The notes under the pieces: generated by a model
Database searches by the model: none
What the model was told of the DNA's origin: nothing
Seen by the model: the letters and a program-made list of their open reading frames with translations, nothing else
Shown: one piece after another, positions 43,271 to 53,012 of the stretch
Numbering within the stretch: position 1 is the stretch's first letter
Layout: each line of letters begins with the position of its first letter
NCBI RefSeq assembly: GCF_024721975.1
Contig: NZ_JANQBB010000002.1
Coordinates: forward strand, 941,593 to 1,005,592
Direction of reading: 5' to 3'
DNA from: Paenibacillus endoradicis
GTDB lineage: Bacteria > Bacillota > Bacilli > Paenibacillales > Paenibacillaceae
Length of the DNA: 64,000 nucleotides
Made by a program: the position numbers and the translations under genes

Positions 43271-46200
43271 TTATACCGGTGGTTGTTCCGTTATACCACT
43301 ATTATGCGATTTGTATATCTTCTTTTCTTTTCTTCTAGCAATAATGACATACATGACAGGAACAACGATCAGCGTCAACAATGTAGAATAGAGCAACCCT
43401 GAAATAATTGCTACTGCCATCGGCTTAAATAGTGAACCACCATCTATAGCCATTGGAGTTAGTGCACCTACAGCTGTAAAGGTCGTTATTAGTATTGGTC
43501 GTAATCTAACCTTTCCTGCACTTGCAACAGCATCTTGTAACGAGCTACCTTGCTTCCTCTCCTGCTCAATATACTCAATCAATATAATACCATTCCGAAC
43601 TACAATACCCGTTAAGCTTACAATACCCATAAATGCCATAAATCCTAGCGGTGAGTTTGTTAGAAATAATCCGATTAAAGCTCCACCAAATGCTAAGTAT
43701 ACGGACATCAAAATTATTAACGGGATAGACAGTGATTTAAACTGCATCACCATTAAGATATAAATTAATAGAACAACAACAATCCATAACTTAGTAATTG
43801 AATTAAATGCATCGTCACGTTGTTCATTCTCTCCACCTACAAGCACTGAATAGTTTTCAGGGATATCCATTGCTCCTAATTTTTCATTTAATTCTTCAGT
43901 AATTTCACTTACAAGCTTTCCTTCATTGTAACCGCGTACTGTGACTACTCTACGAGCATCTTCATGCTGAATCGAATGCACCTGTGCACTACGTTCCGCA
44001 GATACAAATTGTTCTAATTTTACCGGAGTACCAAGCTTCGATGGAACAGACAACTGAGAGAAAGCATCCGTAATCTCAGATTTCTCATCGTGCTTGACGC
44101 GTAATACAACATTTAATAGGTCCTTATTATCTATAAGGTCAGCGACTTTAATTCCTTCACTTAGCAGACGCAGAGTAGTTGAAATATCCTTTTCTGCCAC
44201 TCCATGTTGTTGTAATTGCTCTTGATCAATATTGAATAAAATAATTGGCATATTCGATCCTATATCATCTGAAATATTAATCGCACCCTCAATATCTGCT
44301 AATTGATCCTTAACTTGTTGTGAGAGTTCCTGCAATACTGTCAAATCATCACCAGTAATACTAACGGTAATTGGTGCACCTACTGGCGGTCCTTGCTCCA
44401 GTTCCCTTGCCACAATTTCTACATCTGGCAACTTATCCTGTAGTGCCTCGCGCCATGGCTGGAGCATATCTTTCGTTTTAATCTGATCCATATCAATTTT
44501 CACAAATAGTTGACCTATATTTTCGCCATACTTTCCTGTCTCAGAATAGTAGAACTTAGGTGTCATTCTCCCTGCGTATAATGTTACTGAATTCACGCCC
44601 GGCTGCTCTCTTATCCATTCTGATGCATCATTCAATACATCTCTCGTTTTCTCTACAGAAGTACCAATTGGCAAACTGAAATCAATCAGCATGATTTCTC
44701 TTTCCGCCTTAGGGAAAAATTGCATACCTAGAAGTGGGAATAGTCCTAGACTCATACTTCCAACTACAAGAGCAAGCACTGCTGTCAGCACAGGTTTTTT
44801 GATAAAGCGAACAATTTGTTTTTCGTAGAACAAGCTTAATCGATGAATCGGCTTTCCTAGCAGACCCGATGTATTAGAATTTTCCTTAGTCTTGTTCCGT
44901 TTCCTAAGTAATCGTTCACTAATCCACATCCGGAAAATTGGAATGACTGTAACCGAGACAATTAAGGAAGCAAGCATCGTAAGTGTGATTACTACAGGAA
45001 GTGGGTGGATAAAGTTACCGACATTTCCTGTCATAAAATACAATGGAACAAATGATGCAATGGTAGCTAATGTAGCTGTCGTTATTGAGATGGCTACATC
45101 CTTACTTCCTCTAATTGATGCTTCCATCGGTGAATCTCCTAGTGATAAACGCCGTTGTATACTATCATTCACAACGACAGCATCATCTACTAAAATACCG
45201 AGTACTATAATTAATGCTACAATCGAGATTTGGTTCAAATCAACGCCAAAAAATTCAATTGGGATAAACCCAATAGCAACTGATACTGGAATTGCCAGTG
45301 CAACAATCAAGGAAGTGATGAAGGATAGTCCTAGCGAGCAAATGATAATAACAATGATCATACCGATCAATAGCTCTTTACCTAAATCACGAAACAGATG
45401 ATTTACGCTTTCTTTTTGTGAGAATTCCGAAATCAATTGAACATGAGAAGGAAGCTCTTCCTTTAATGGGGAAACAACTTCATCAATTCTATTTTGCAAC
45501 GAAGGTATATCTACTCCACTGCTAGCATTGATTACTATTGAAACTGCATAAAGATCATTATAATGAACTAAAGCATCGTTATTAACACCTACTTTTTCTA
45601 CAGTAGCAAGATCTTCTACACGTAGTAAGGTACTTTCATTCTGAAATACGATTATTTTATTAATGTCATCAATAGATTCCCAGTCTCCACTTAGCTTCAG
45701 ATAGGAGTAAGTTTCTCCTTCCTTAACTCCACCAAGCGGTACTCGATCATAATCATTCGAAATCGCCTGAATAACACTTCCCCATGGCAACCCAAGCTGA
45801 TCTAGCTTCTCTGTATTGAGATAAATCGCTATTTCCTGCTCAGGTAAACCGATAATATCTACACCACTCACTCCTGAAACCTGCCCTAGCTCAAACTTCC
45901 ACTTCTCTGCAAGGATTCTTAAGTCTTCTAATTGTTCAGGTGAGCTTACTGCAAACTGAAAAAATTGTTGAGCAATATTATTAAGGTTATCAATAACAAC
46001 GGGCTTATTGGAATCATCCGGTAATTTACTTTCTACTAATTGTACTTTTTGTCTTAAAAGATCCCAAACTTTACGATTCTCTTCATCACTACCAGGCTCT
46101 ATTTCTACAATAACAGTAGAAACGTTCAATGATGATGTGGAATCTACACGCACAATCTTAGAAATATCCTTAATGCTCTCTTCGATAGGAATTGTTACAT

Positions 46201-46378
46201 ACTGTTCTACCTTCTCTGGAGATGCCCCTGGATAAATTGTCTGTACTAAAGCAATAGTCAAAGACACCTCAGGATTTTCTCGCTTTGGCATCGTCAGAAA
46301 GCTTAAGCTACCAACAATCGTAGCCATAATAAAAAACAGTATAGTTACCTTGCGATTCTTCAAAACATAATCAAGCAA
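43271..46378 (-). CDS. RND-family efflux pump (HAE1/SwrC-like)
   Basis: A 1035-residue proton-driven exporter of the AcrB/SwrC type. Twelve membrane segments are arranged 1+5+1+5 around two large extracellular loops. The proton-relay Asp pair is in GILVDDAVVVND, and GGxxx-type and FKS...P segments are typical. The start is taken as TTG 46378 because AGGAGG lies 5 nt ahead and the protein then opens MLDYVLKNRK like its relatives; TTG 46414 is an alternative adding 12 residues. SwrC in Bacillus exports lipopeptides. It lies below the polyketide-like operon on the same strand with its own possible promoter, so it may export that product, but this is inference. Confidence 0.9.
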   Translation of the reverse strand: MLDYVLKNRKVTILFFIMATIVGSLSFLTMPKRENPEVSLTIALVQTIYPGASPEKVEQYVTIPIEESIKDISKIVRVDSTSSLNVSTVIVEIEPGSDEENRKVWDLLRQKVQLVESKLPDDSNKPVVIDNLNNIAQQFFQFAVSSPEQLEDLRILAEKWKFELGQVSGVSGVDIIGLPEQEIAIYLNTEKLDQLGLPWGSVIQAISNDYDRVPLGGVKEGETYSYLKLSGDWESIDDINKIIVFQNESTLLRVEDLATVEKVGVNNDALVHYNDLYAVSIVINASSGVDIPSLQNRIDEVVSPLKEELPSHVQLISEFSQKESVNHLFRDLGKELLIGMIIVIIICSLGLSFITSLIVALAIPVSVAIGFIPIEFFGVDLNQISIVALIIVLGILVDDAVVVNDSIQRRLSLGDSPMEASIRGSKDVAISITTATLATIASFVPLYFMTGNVGNFIHPLPVVITLTMLASLIVSVTVIPIFRMWISERLLRKRNKTKENSNTSGLLGKPIHRLSLFYEKQIVRFIKKPVLTAVLALVVGSMSLGLFPLLGMQFFPKAEREIMLIDFSLPIGTSVEKTRDVLNDASEWIREQPGVNSVTLYAGRMTPKFYYSETGKYGENIGQLFVKIDMDQIKTKDMLQPWREALQDKLPDVEIVARELEQGPPVGAPITVSITGDDLTVLQELSQQVKDQLADIEGAINISDDIGSNMPIILFNIDQEQLQQHGVAEKDISTTLRLLSEGIKVADLIDNKDLLNVVLRVKHDEKSEITDAFSQLSVPSKLGTPVKLEQFVSAERSAQVHSIQHEDARRVVTVRGYNEGKLVSEITEELNEKLGAMDIPENYSVLVGGENEQRDDAFNSITKLWIVVVLLIYILMVMQFKSLSIPLIILMSVYLAFGGALIGLFLTNSPLGFMAFMGIVSLTGIVVRNGIILIEYIEQERKQGSSLQDAVASAGKVRLRPILITTFTAVGALTPMAIDGGSLFKPMAVAIISGLLYSTLLTLIVVPVMYVIIARRKEKKIYKSHNSGITEQPPV

Positions 46379-46478
46379 TCTCTCTCCTCCTAAAATTTTA
46401 TTTGTAATTTCCAATGGAACATCCTTAAAAAGGAAACGTTACACCCGAAGCATTAGCTATATTCTTCAACACTATATA

Positions 46479-46507
46479 ATTATTGATTTTTTTCTATAAT
46501 TTGTAAA
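46479..46507 (-). promoter_or_regulatory. possible promoter of the RND pump gene
   Basis: On the minus strand TTTACA (46502-46507), 17 nt, then AATAAT (46479-46484), in the 149-bp gap after the MFS gene. Confidence 0.4.
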
Positions 46508-46563
46508 TAATAGTCTGCAACTAGCCCTTTTCTATGAAAAGCATTAGTTTTACTAGTGGATTA

Positions 46564-47967
46564 TTACCTTGTTTCAATATGAGTCAATTGTGCATATTTA
46601 GGTTTCATATATAGAATTAGTATGGAGAGGCTTGCTAAAAAGATCATACCTGCACAAACAAATACTGTAGGTACTAGAGCATCAGCAAAGGATTGTCCAT
46701 CACTAACTACATCCTTACTATGAAATACGATACCTGCGATCGCGATTCCGAATACTCCACCAAGTTCTCTTAATGCGTTGCTAACACCAGAACCTTCACC
46801 TGCATACGCTTCCGGAATAGACTCCAGCACACCATGCTGAATACCAGTAAAGCAAAATCCCATACCTACACCTGCACATATCATTCCAGGAGCTAAGTAA
46901 CCGAATGGGAAGAAAGGACCTAGTTGTGCAACAACAATACCGAAACTACATAATGCTACAGCTTGTAGTAATAGCCCAGTCATGAGTACGGAGCGAATCA
47001 GATATCTATTTATTAAAATACCTGCAACCGGTGCAGCAATCATCGTCATAGTCGTCCAAAGCATTTCACGTATGCCAGCCTCCAAGGGACTATATCCTTG
47101 GACCTGCTGCAAAAATAAAGTCAGTATAAATATAGAACCAAAGATACCTGCACTCATCCAAAAACCTACAAAATTTATAACAGTAAAGGAGAGATAGCGA
47201 AATAATCTTAACGTAATTAACGGATAATCACATCTTATCTCCCAAATAAAAAACATAATCAATGATAGCGTTCCACCAATCGCACCTACTAGTATCGAAT
47301 AGTGGCTCCACGTTAGTAGATTTACAGTGATTAAGGCATATACAATTCCTAATAAACCTATAGTTAGCAGCATCAGTCCAACTAAGTCGAAACGTTTCTT
47401 GACGCCGAAAGATTCGCTAATCCAGCGAAAACTTAAAATAATTGTAATAATTCCGATAGGTACATTGACAAGGAAGATCATCTCCCAAGGATAGTAAGTC
47501 AATATGATACCGCCCACTAACGGACCAATCGTAAGACCGAGACCTGATATTCCCGACCACAAACCTACTGCTATTGCACGCTTTCCCACTGGAAAAGCAG
47601 TATATATAAGCGTCAAGCTTATTGGCATAATAGCAGAAGCTCCAAGTCCCTGAATGCTTCGTGCAATAATTAGCGTTTCAACTGATTCACTTATCCCTGC
47701 GAGTAATGAGCCCATCGTAAACAAAGTTAGACCTAACACAAAACCTTTTCTTCTACCAAAACGTTCGGCTAATAAGCTGAATGGAATCATGCCAACCGCA
47801 AAGAGCAACGTATATGCGTTCATCACCCATTCCAAATGTACTAGCGTCGTCTGTAATTCTAGTTCAATTTGTGGTAGTGCTACTCCTACGATTAAAGTAT
47901 CCAGCATAGCCATGAATAAACCCAAACATGAAATGGTCATTATTTTACTATTTCGCCACTTATTCAT
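46564..47967 (-). CDS. MFS drug:proton antiporter (DHA2/EmrB-QacA type)
   Basis: A 467-residue exporter with about 14 membrane segments. Motif A-like AERFGRRKGF follows helix 2, the N-terminal helix carries LDTLIVGVALPQIE and the antiporter motif C-like region is GISGLGLTIGPLVGG. It is the last gene of the polyketide-like operon, 44 nt below the CrtI-like gene, and so is the most likely product exporter or self-resistance pump of the cluster. Confidence 0.9.
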   Translation of the reverse strand: MNKWRNSKIMTISCLGLFMAMLDTLIVGVALPQIELELQTTLVHLEWVMNAYTLLFAVGMIPFSLLAERFGRRKGFVLGLTLFTMGSLLAGISESVETLIIARSIQGLGASAIMPISLTLIYTAFPVGKRAIAVGLWSGISGLGLTIGPLVGGIILTYYPWEMIFLVNVPIGIITIILSFRWISESFGVKKRFDLVGLMLLTIGLLGIVYALITVNLLTWSHYSILVGAIGGTLSLIMFFIWEIRCDYPLITLRLFRYLSFTVINFVGFWMSAGIFGSIFILTLFLQQVQGYSPLEAGIREMLWTTMTMIAAPVAGILINRYLIRSVLMTGLLLQAVALCSFGIVVAQLGPFFPFGYLAPGMICAGVGMGFCFTGIQHGVLESIPEAYAGEGSGVSNALRELGGVFGIAIAGIVFHSKDVVSDGQSFADALVPTVFVCAGMIFLASLSILILYMKPKYAQLTHIETR

Positions 47968-48011
47968 ATTGCCTCCTAGACAGCTTTGTCATTGCACTTC
48001 ATACAAAGACA

Positions 48012-49463
48012 TTACATTAGTGCTTCAGCTGTAAGACGACCGGATTTCATAACCCCATATACTCCGTGAACATTTCTAGTCCAGTGTCCTGCCAAATATA
48101 AACCTGGAATTGGAGTTCTAGGTCCCATTTCAGCCATCCATCTTTGATCGTTTACTTTCTTCCAGCCATATATTGCACCTGATTGATTCAGCGTGTAGCG
48201 TTCAATTGTTCGAGGCGTTGCTAGCTCGTAAAAATGAATTCTTTCACCAAAGCCCGGCAGTATTTGTTCAATCATTTGTAAAAAGTGATTTTCAATATAC
48301 CCTTTGCCCTGCTCATCACGCAGCTGCTCTATTTGCTCAGCACGACAAAGTGCCATAATCGAAACTATTGCAAAACCTTCCGGTGCTAGTTGTTGATCAG
48401 AGTGCGTTGGACTACATATAGACATCCAAGGTAAACATTCAGTTTGGGTGGGATCATATAATCGAGATGCGTCATCTAATCCGTAGTTTGGAAACCAAAA
48501 CAATTCATGAGGTAGTTGTTCAATCCATTCATCCTTGCGAACTGCTGCATAGAGAACAACACAAGAATGTGAAGGCTGTAACTGCTTTACCCGTTTGAGA
48601 TAAGCATTAGGTAAGGTATCTTCATTAATTAAGCGGGTTAAGGTGCTTTTCATATCAGCGTTCGACACGATGATTTTCGCTTTATATTCATTTCCTTTGT
48701 GATCAACAACGCCACTTATACGACCATCCTCTAGCACTATCTTTTCAACACGACGTCTTAATTGGACCTTTCCATCTCTTGACTCTATATATTGCTTCAA
48801 CGTATCTGCTATCTTTTGTGAACTACCATGCACATAATTAGCTCCTCCATGATATGAAACCATTGTGCTCATAATGTAAGTAGTGGATAATTGCTCAGGT
48901 CCTATTCCTGCATAAGGCGATAATGAACTTAATACGAAGGTTGTTTTTGGATTTTGAAACCGCCCTTCTAAGTACTCAGCAAACGAAAGGCGATTGATTT
49001 CTAGCAGTTTTTCTACAATCCTATCGTCCTGATCCGAGGCCCCAACATTCAGCATATAAGATCCCAGTCGTTTGATTTCTTCAATCGTTGCTATAATTGC
49101 ATCACGATCCTCAGGAAACCAAGCCACCATAGAATTTGCTAATGTGTCAAGATTGGCAGGTATCTCGTATGAATCATTATCCACACGTACAACATACATC
49201 GGATCAACTGGAATAAATGAGATTTCATCCTCAATGCCGAGCTTTTGAAAAATACGCTGTAGCTCTCCGCCCTGTTCACAGCCGCCAATGAGGTGTACTG
49301 CCGCATCAAACAAAAAGCCTTTACGACGGAATGAGCTAGCACAGCCACCCACTACATAATGTTGCTCTAATACAAGTACCTTCTTTCCCGCTTCAGCTAA
49401 TACCGCTGCTGCGGTTAACCCTCCTAGTCCTGAACCAATAATCAATGCATCATAGGTCATCAT
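48012..49463 (-). CDS. CrtI/CrtISO-like FAD oxidoreductase
   Basis: A 483-residue flavoenzyme of the phytoene desaturase / carotene isomerase / retinol saturase group. The N-terminal dinucleotide fold is IIGSGLGGLTAAAVLAEAGKK, followed by VGGCASSF, and the C-terminal FAD-closing motif is GLYLAGHWTRNVHGVYGVM. Relatives desaturate, saturate or isomerise conjugated polyenes, which fits a polyene-forming cluster. It lies 3 nt after the KAS III-like gene (tight operon). Two adjacent ATGs (49463, 49460) could start it. No carotenoid synthase genes are nearby, so a carotenoid substrate is unlikely. Confidence 0.85.
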   Translation of the reverse strand: MMTYDALIIGSGLGGLTAAAVLAEAGKKVLVLEQHYVVGGCASSFRRKGFLFDAAVHLIGGCEQGGELQRIFQKLGIEDEISFIPVDPMYVVRVDNDSYEIPANLDTLANSMVAWFPEDRDAIIATIEEIKRLGSYMLNVGASDQDDRIVEKLLEINRLSFAEYLEGRFQNPKTTFVLSSLSPYAGIGPEQLSTTYIMSTMVSYHGGANYVHGSSQKIADTLKQYIESRDGKVQLRRRVEKIVLEDGRISGVVDHKGNEYKAKIIVSNADMKSTLTRLINEDTLPNAYLKRVKQLQPSHSCVVLYAAVRKDEWIEQLPHELFWFPNYGLDDASRLYDPTQTECLPWMSICSPTHSDQQLAPEGFAIVSIMALCRAEQIEQLRDEQGKGYIENHFLQMIEQILPGFGERIHFYELATPRTIERYTLNQSGAIYGWKKVNDQRWMAEMGPRTPIPGLYLAGHWTRNVHGVYGVMKSGRLTAEALM

Positions 49464-49466
49464 GTG

Positions 49467-50543
49467 CTAGACACCTTTCCATTGAAAAACAGTACCAGCA
49501 AATAACCATTTACTTGTTTCAATCGCTAGAAACATGACATTATCACCTTGTTTAACTTTGCCTTCGCGGACGGCATGCTCAAAAGCGAGCATCACAGCAG
49601 GTGAACCTGTATTCCCAACATAATTCAAGTTGTCATACACACGCTTCTCTATTTCTAGCCACTCTTCTGTCAAACAACCAGATCGCTCCAAATCATCTCG
49701 CAAATAGTCCGTATTTCCTTCGGGAATAATGCAACTCTGAATTTCCTGTGCTGTTAAACCTGATTTTTGCAATGTATCTGTGAATCCTTCATTCAAGATT
49801 TCTGCTGTATATTTTGCTGATCCCGAGAAATCAACTTTTAATGAAAACAGTCCTTTATCAAGTGCTTCATGTGTTAAAGGAATAGCTGTGCCTCCAAGAG
49901 GAACCATCATACCTGGCTTTTTGCCTCCACCTACACATGCAAGTGTGCTTGATCCAATAAAATGACCTTTAGTTGTTTCGCTTGCTTGTAGTACCATAGC
50001 TGCAGAGCCATCGCCAAAGGAATAAATACATAGTTTATCGCGCAGGCGAATTAAATCCTGCTCCTTATTCCCATACATTTGATAGAGCACAGGTGAGATT
50101 ACTTCCGTACCAATAACTAGTGCAGTACGATATTGACCCGAGCTTAGATACAACTTGGCAATATCCAAGGCTTGAATTGCACCACAGCAGCCAGAGCGAA
50201 CTTCCAATGTTGCCACTCTTCTTAATCCCAATAAATCTTGAACCTGGGTAACAGTCGCTGGTAGAGGGTAGTCTGGACTGCATGTAGACATGACAATAAG
50301 ATCAATGTCCTCAGCATTTAAGCCTGCCTTTTCTATTGCTGCTTTCGCTGACTTTGCCGACATTTCACTATTGGATTCACGAATTTTCCCTGTATCAGGA
50401 TCTGTCGTCCAATAGCGTTCATTCACTCCCACCTGATCCATCAATTCCTCATCTAACGTTCCAATTTTCTGCTCTAATACTTGATTTGAGATTGGCTCTC
50501 CTGGTAGATAGGTTGCGATACTCAAAATATTAACAACGTTCAT
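49467..50543 (-). CDS. KAS III-like enzyme with His replaced by Glu
   Basis: A 358-residue thiolase-fold protein of the FabH group. The nucleophile is Cys119 (RSGCCGA), and the Asn of the triad is conserved at 311 (VGNTGSP). The His of the usual PHQAN motif is Glu275 here (IIPEGN). Loss of that His argues against normal decarboxylative condensation and for an acyl-transfer role, as in some FabH-like acyltransferases of secondary metabolism. It may load a starter unit or attach the finished chain to an acceptor. It lies 14 nt after the fused ketosynthase gene. Confidence 0.87.
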   Translation of the reverse strand: MNVVNILSIATYLPGEPISNQVLEQKIGTLDEELMDQVGVNERYWTTDPDTGKIRESNSEMSAKSAKAAIEKAGLNAEDIDLIVMSTCSPDYPLPATVTQVQDLLGLRRVATLEVRSGCCGAIQALDIAKLYLSSGQYRTALVIGTEVISPVLYQMYGNKEQDLIRLRDKLCIYSFGDGSAAMVLQASETTKGHFIGSSTLACVGGGKKPGMMVPLGGTAIPLTHEALDKGLFSLKVDFSGSAKYTAEILNEGFTDTLQKSGLTAQEIQSCIIPEGNTDYLRDDLERSGCLTEEWLEIEKRVYDNLNYVGNTGSPAVMLAFEHAVREGKVKQGDNVMFLAIETSKWLFAGTVFQWKGV

Positions 50544-50557
50544 TTCTAATTCCCACC

Positions 50558-52987
50558 TTATTCATATTTACACAGTAATAAACTTGTATTTGAACCCGTT
50601 AAAGAAACTGCATTTACAAGTACTCGTTCAATATTGGCATCTATAATTTGTGTTGTAGCTTCCTCAGTTAATTGAGGTATACGGCCATTCTCCATCGACA
50701 AAATTGCAGTAATCATCTGGAAGCCAGCAGCTGCACCTTGTGCCTCGCCCATTACATGCTTACAAGATGATACGTATGGATTAGCATCATAAAATAAATT
50801 TGCCACACTCGCTCTTTCTCCAAAATCAGCATGAGCTATTTCTGATTGTGCTACAAATACAGCATCTATCTGATTAGCTGAAACATCGCTCTCGAGCAAC
50901 GCGATCTCCATTGCTCTTTCAATACCTCTACTAGACTGATTAATACCGCCATCCTGATTAGCGTCATAAGTTCTTCCATAGCCTTTAATCTCTGCATAAA
51001 TAGGAACCTTACGTGTTAATGCACTTGTAAGTGTCTCTACGATAATTGCAGTTGCACCTTCACCTATGGTTAACTTTGATAACTGATGTTCCAGTGACTT
51101 GCTTGCTCCGCTATTTTCTAACCAGCCTGAATCCTTATAACCACTAATAAGAAGTGGAGTAAGCACATCTGCAGCAATAGATAAAATCGCATCTGCATCA
51201 CCATTTCTCAAATGCTCATATGCCATACATACGGAGGAGGAGAAAGAAGCATGACCATCCACAACCGTAGAGCTAACTCCTAGAGCCTGTGTATGCATTG
51301 CAACCTGACCTGCTGCTTGATTAAATACTGTATTCGGAAAATATGCGGGATTAGCTGCTACTGCTCCTTCATTCATTACAGGAATATAGAAGTTTTCTAA
51401 ACTTTCCATCGTTCCATTTGCTGTTCCCAAAATAACCCCCACATGTGAAGCATTCTTAGAAGTAATCTCTAATTGACCATTCTTTAATGCTTCCATTGCT
51501 ACCGATACTGCGAGCTTACTAAGCTTATCCATTCTTCTTGCTTCTTTTCTAGCAATGTAAGATGTCGAGTCATAATGTTGAATAGCACTTACTTCGGTAT
51601 TCATTCCTTCTGCATCACGAAACATAGAAAAAGGGCTATCTTCTGATGCACTGACAGCATTCCAAAAAGCATCTATATCCGTACCTACGGCACCGATTTG
51701 TGCCATACCTGTTATAACAATTCGTTCTTCTGACTGTTTTTCTAGGTTAGTTGATAATGCAACAGAATACGGATCATATTTTCTAAAGACGACTGAACAG
51801 TTGTTGCCACCGAAAGCGAAATTATTGGAAATTGCATAATCTAATTGCTGTTGATGTAATGCCATATTAGGGGTGTAGTCTAGATCGCATTCTGGATCTG
51901 GCGTAGTGAAGTTTGCTGTAGGTGGGATAATATTATGAAATAAAGATAGGACAGTTACAATTCCTTCAACTGCACCAGCGGCACCTAATAAATGCCCAAT
52001 CATTGATTTGGTGCTACTGACCTTCACTTGTTGTGCTGCATTTTCTCCGAGTGCTCGTTTGATTGCCATAGTTTCTGCACTATCATTTTTAGGTGTTCCT
52101 GTACCATGACCATTAATATAATCAATGTCTTCAGGCTGAATACCGCTCTTTTCAATTGCCTTACGAATAGCACGACTGGCACCTTCACCTTCTGGATGCG
52201 GTGCTGTTGGATGGTAGCCATCCGCAGACAAACCAAATTCCAATACTTCTGCAAAAATATTAGCCTGGCGAGCTCTTGCATGTTCCTCATTTTCCAGAAC
52301 TAGTATTCCCGCTCCTTCACCAAGCGAGAGTCCATCCCGATCTCCTGAATAAGGCTTGCAAGCCTCACTTGATAAAGACTGTAAGGAATGGAAACCAGCA
52401 ACAGCAAGTATGGATAAAGCATCTGCTCCTCCTGCCAATACAACCGAAGCCTTTCCGCTACGAATTAAGTCCGCAGCGTGACCAATAGCATTTCCACCAG
52501 CGGCACACGCAGTTGAAATTGTAACTACAGGACCAAAAATGCCAAATTCAGAGCTAACCGTTTCTGCTATTCCATTAAATCTTAACTGCTTCCACAAAGC
52601 CGGTTCAGCATGATCACCTTTCGTTCTAAGATTAAGCCACTTCTCCCAACTATTTGCTCCACCTAGACATGTTCCCATTACACAACCAGTATCTTTAGGC
52701 AATTGTCCTAAGAGATTCGCCGATTGTAATGCCTCTAGACCTGCACGTAAAGCAAATTCAATTGCTCTATCAACAGTTTTACGTTCTTTCAAAAAATCTA
52801 AATCCTCTAACCGGAATTTTACCTCGCCGGCAATATTAGTCATATATCCATCCATATTAAGAGAATCAACCCTGTGTATACCATGAATACCACTTACCAC
52901 AGAATCCCATAGTTCATTCGTATTTTCCCCAATCGCCGTAATAGCACCTAAGCCTGTTACAACTACTCTTGGTTTCTTTCTATTCAC
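50558..52987 (-). CDS. fused ketosynthase / chain-length-factor-like protein
   Basis: 809 residues made of two FabF-type domains. The N-terminal half (about 1-410) is intact: Cys161 (STACAAGG), His294 (GHGTGT) and His332 (GHLLGAAG). The C-terminal half (about 421-809) has lost the whole triad: the Cys position is His579 (DGHASF), the first His is replaced (AQSEIAHAD) and the second is Glu748 (GEAQGAAAG). This is the pattern of a chain length factor. Type II systems normally carry KS and CLF as separate proteins, so the fusion is unusual. The start is GTG 52987 with GGAG 9 nt ahead. It is probably the main chain-extending condensing unit, working with the ACP at 56870-57277. Confidence 0.9.
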   Translation of the reverse strand: MNRKKPRVVVTGLGAITAIGENTNELWDSVVSGIHGIHRVDSLNMDGYMTNIAGEVKFRLEDLDFLKERKTVDRAIEFALRAGLEALQSANLLGQLPKDTGCVMGTCLGGANSWEKWLNLRTKGDHAEPALWKQLRFNGIAETVSSEFGIFGPVVTISTACAAGGNAIGHAADLIRSGKASVVLAGGADALSILAVAGFHSLQSLSSEACKPYSGDRDGLSLGEGAGILVLENEEHARARQANIFAEVLEFGLSADGYHPTAPHPEGEGASRAIRKAIEKSGIQPEDIDYINGHGTGTPKNDSAETMAIKRALGENAAQQVKVSSTKSMIGHLLGAAGAVEGIVTVLSLFHNIIPPTANFTTPDPECDLDYTPNMALHQQQLDYAISNNFAFGGNNCSVVFRKYDPYSVALSTNLEKQSEERIVITGMAQIGAVGTDIDAFWNAVSASEDSPFSMFRDAEGMNTEVSAIQHYDSTSYIARKEARRMDKLSKLAVSVAMEALKNGQLEITSKNASHVGVILGTANGTMESLENFYIPVMNEGAVAANPAYFPNTVFNQAAGQVAMHTQALGVSSTVVDGHASFSSSVCMAYEHLRNGDADAILSIAADVLTPLLISGYKDSGWLENSGASKSLEHQLSKLTIGEGATAIIVETLTSALTRKVPIYAEIKGYGRTYDANQDGGINQSSRGIERAMEIALLESDVSANQIDAVFVAQSEIAHADFGERASVANLFYDANPYVSSCKHVMGEAQGAAAGFQMITAILSMENGRIPQLTEEATTQIIDANIERVLVNAVSLTGSNTSLLLCKYE

Positions 52988-53012
52988 TGCTTCTCACTCC
53001 ATATCCTTAAAA

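Noticed and set aside
48012..49463. Carotenoid pathway enzyme
   Set aside because: The protein is CrtI/CrtISO-like, but no phytoene/dehydrosqualene synthase or other carotenoid gene is in the window.
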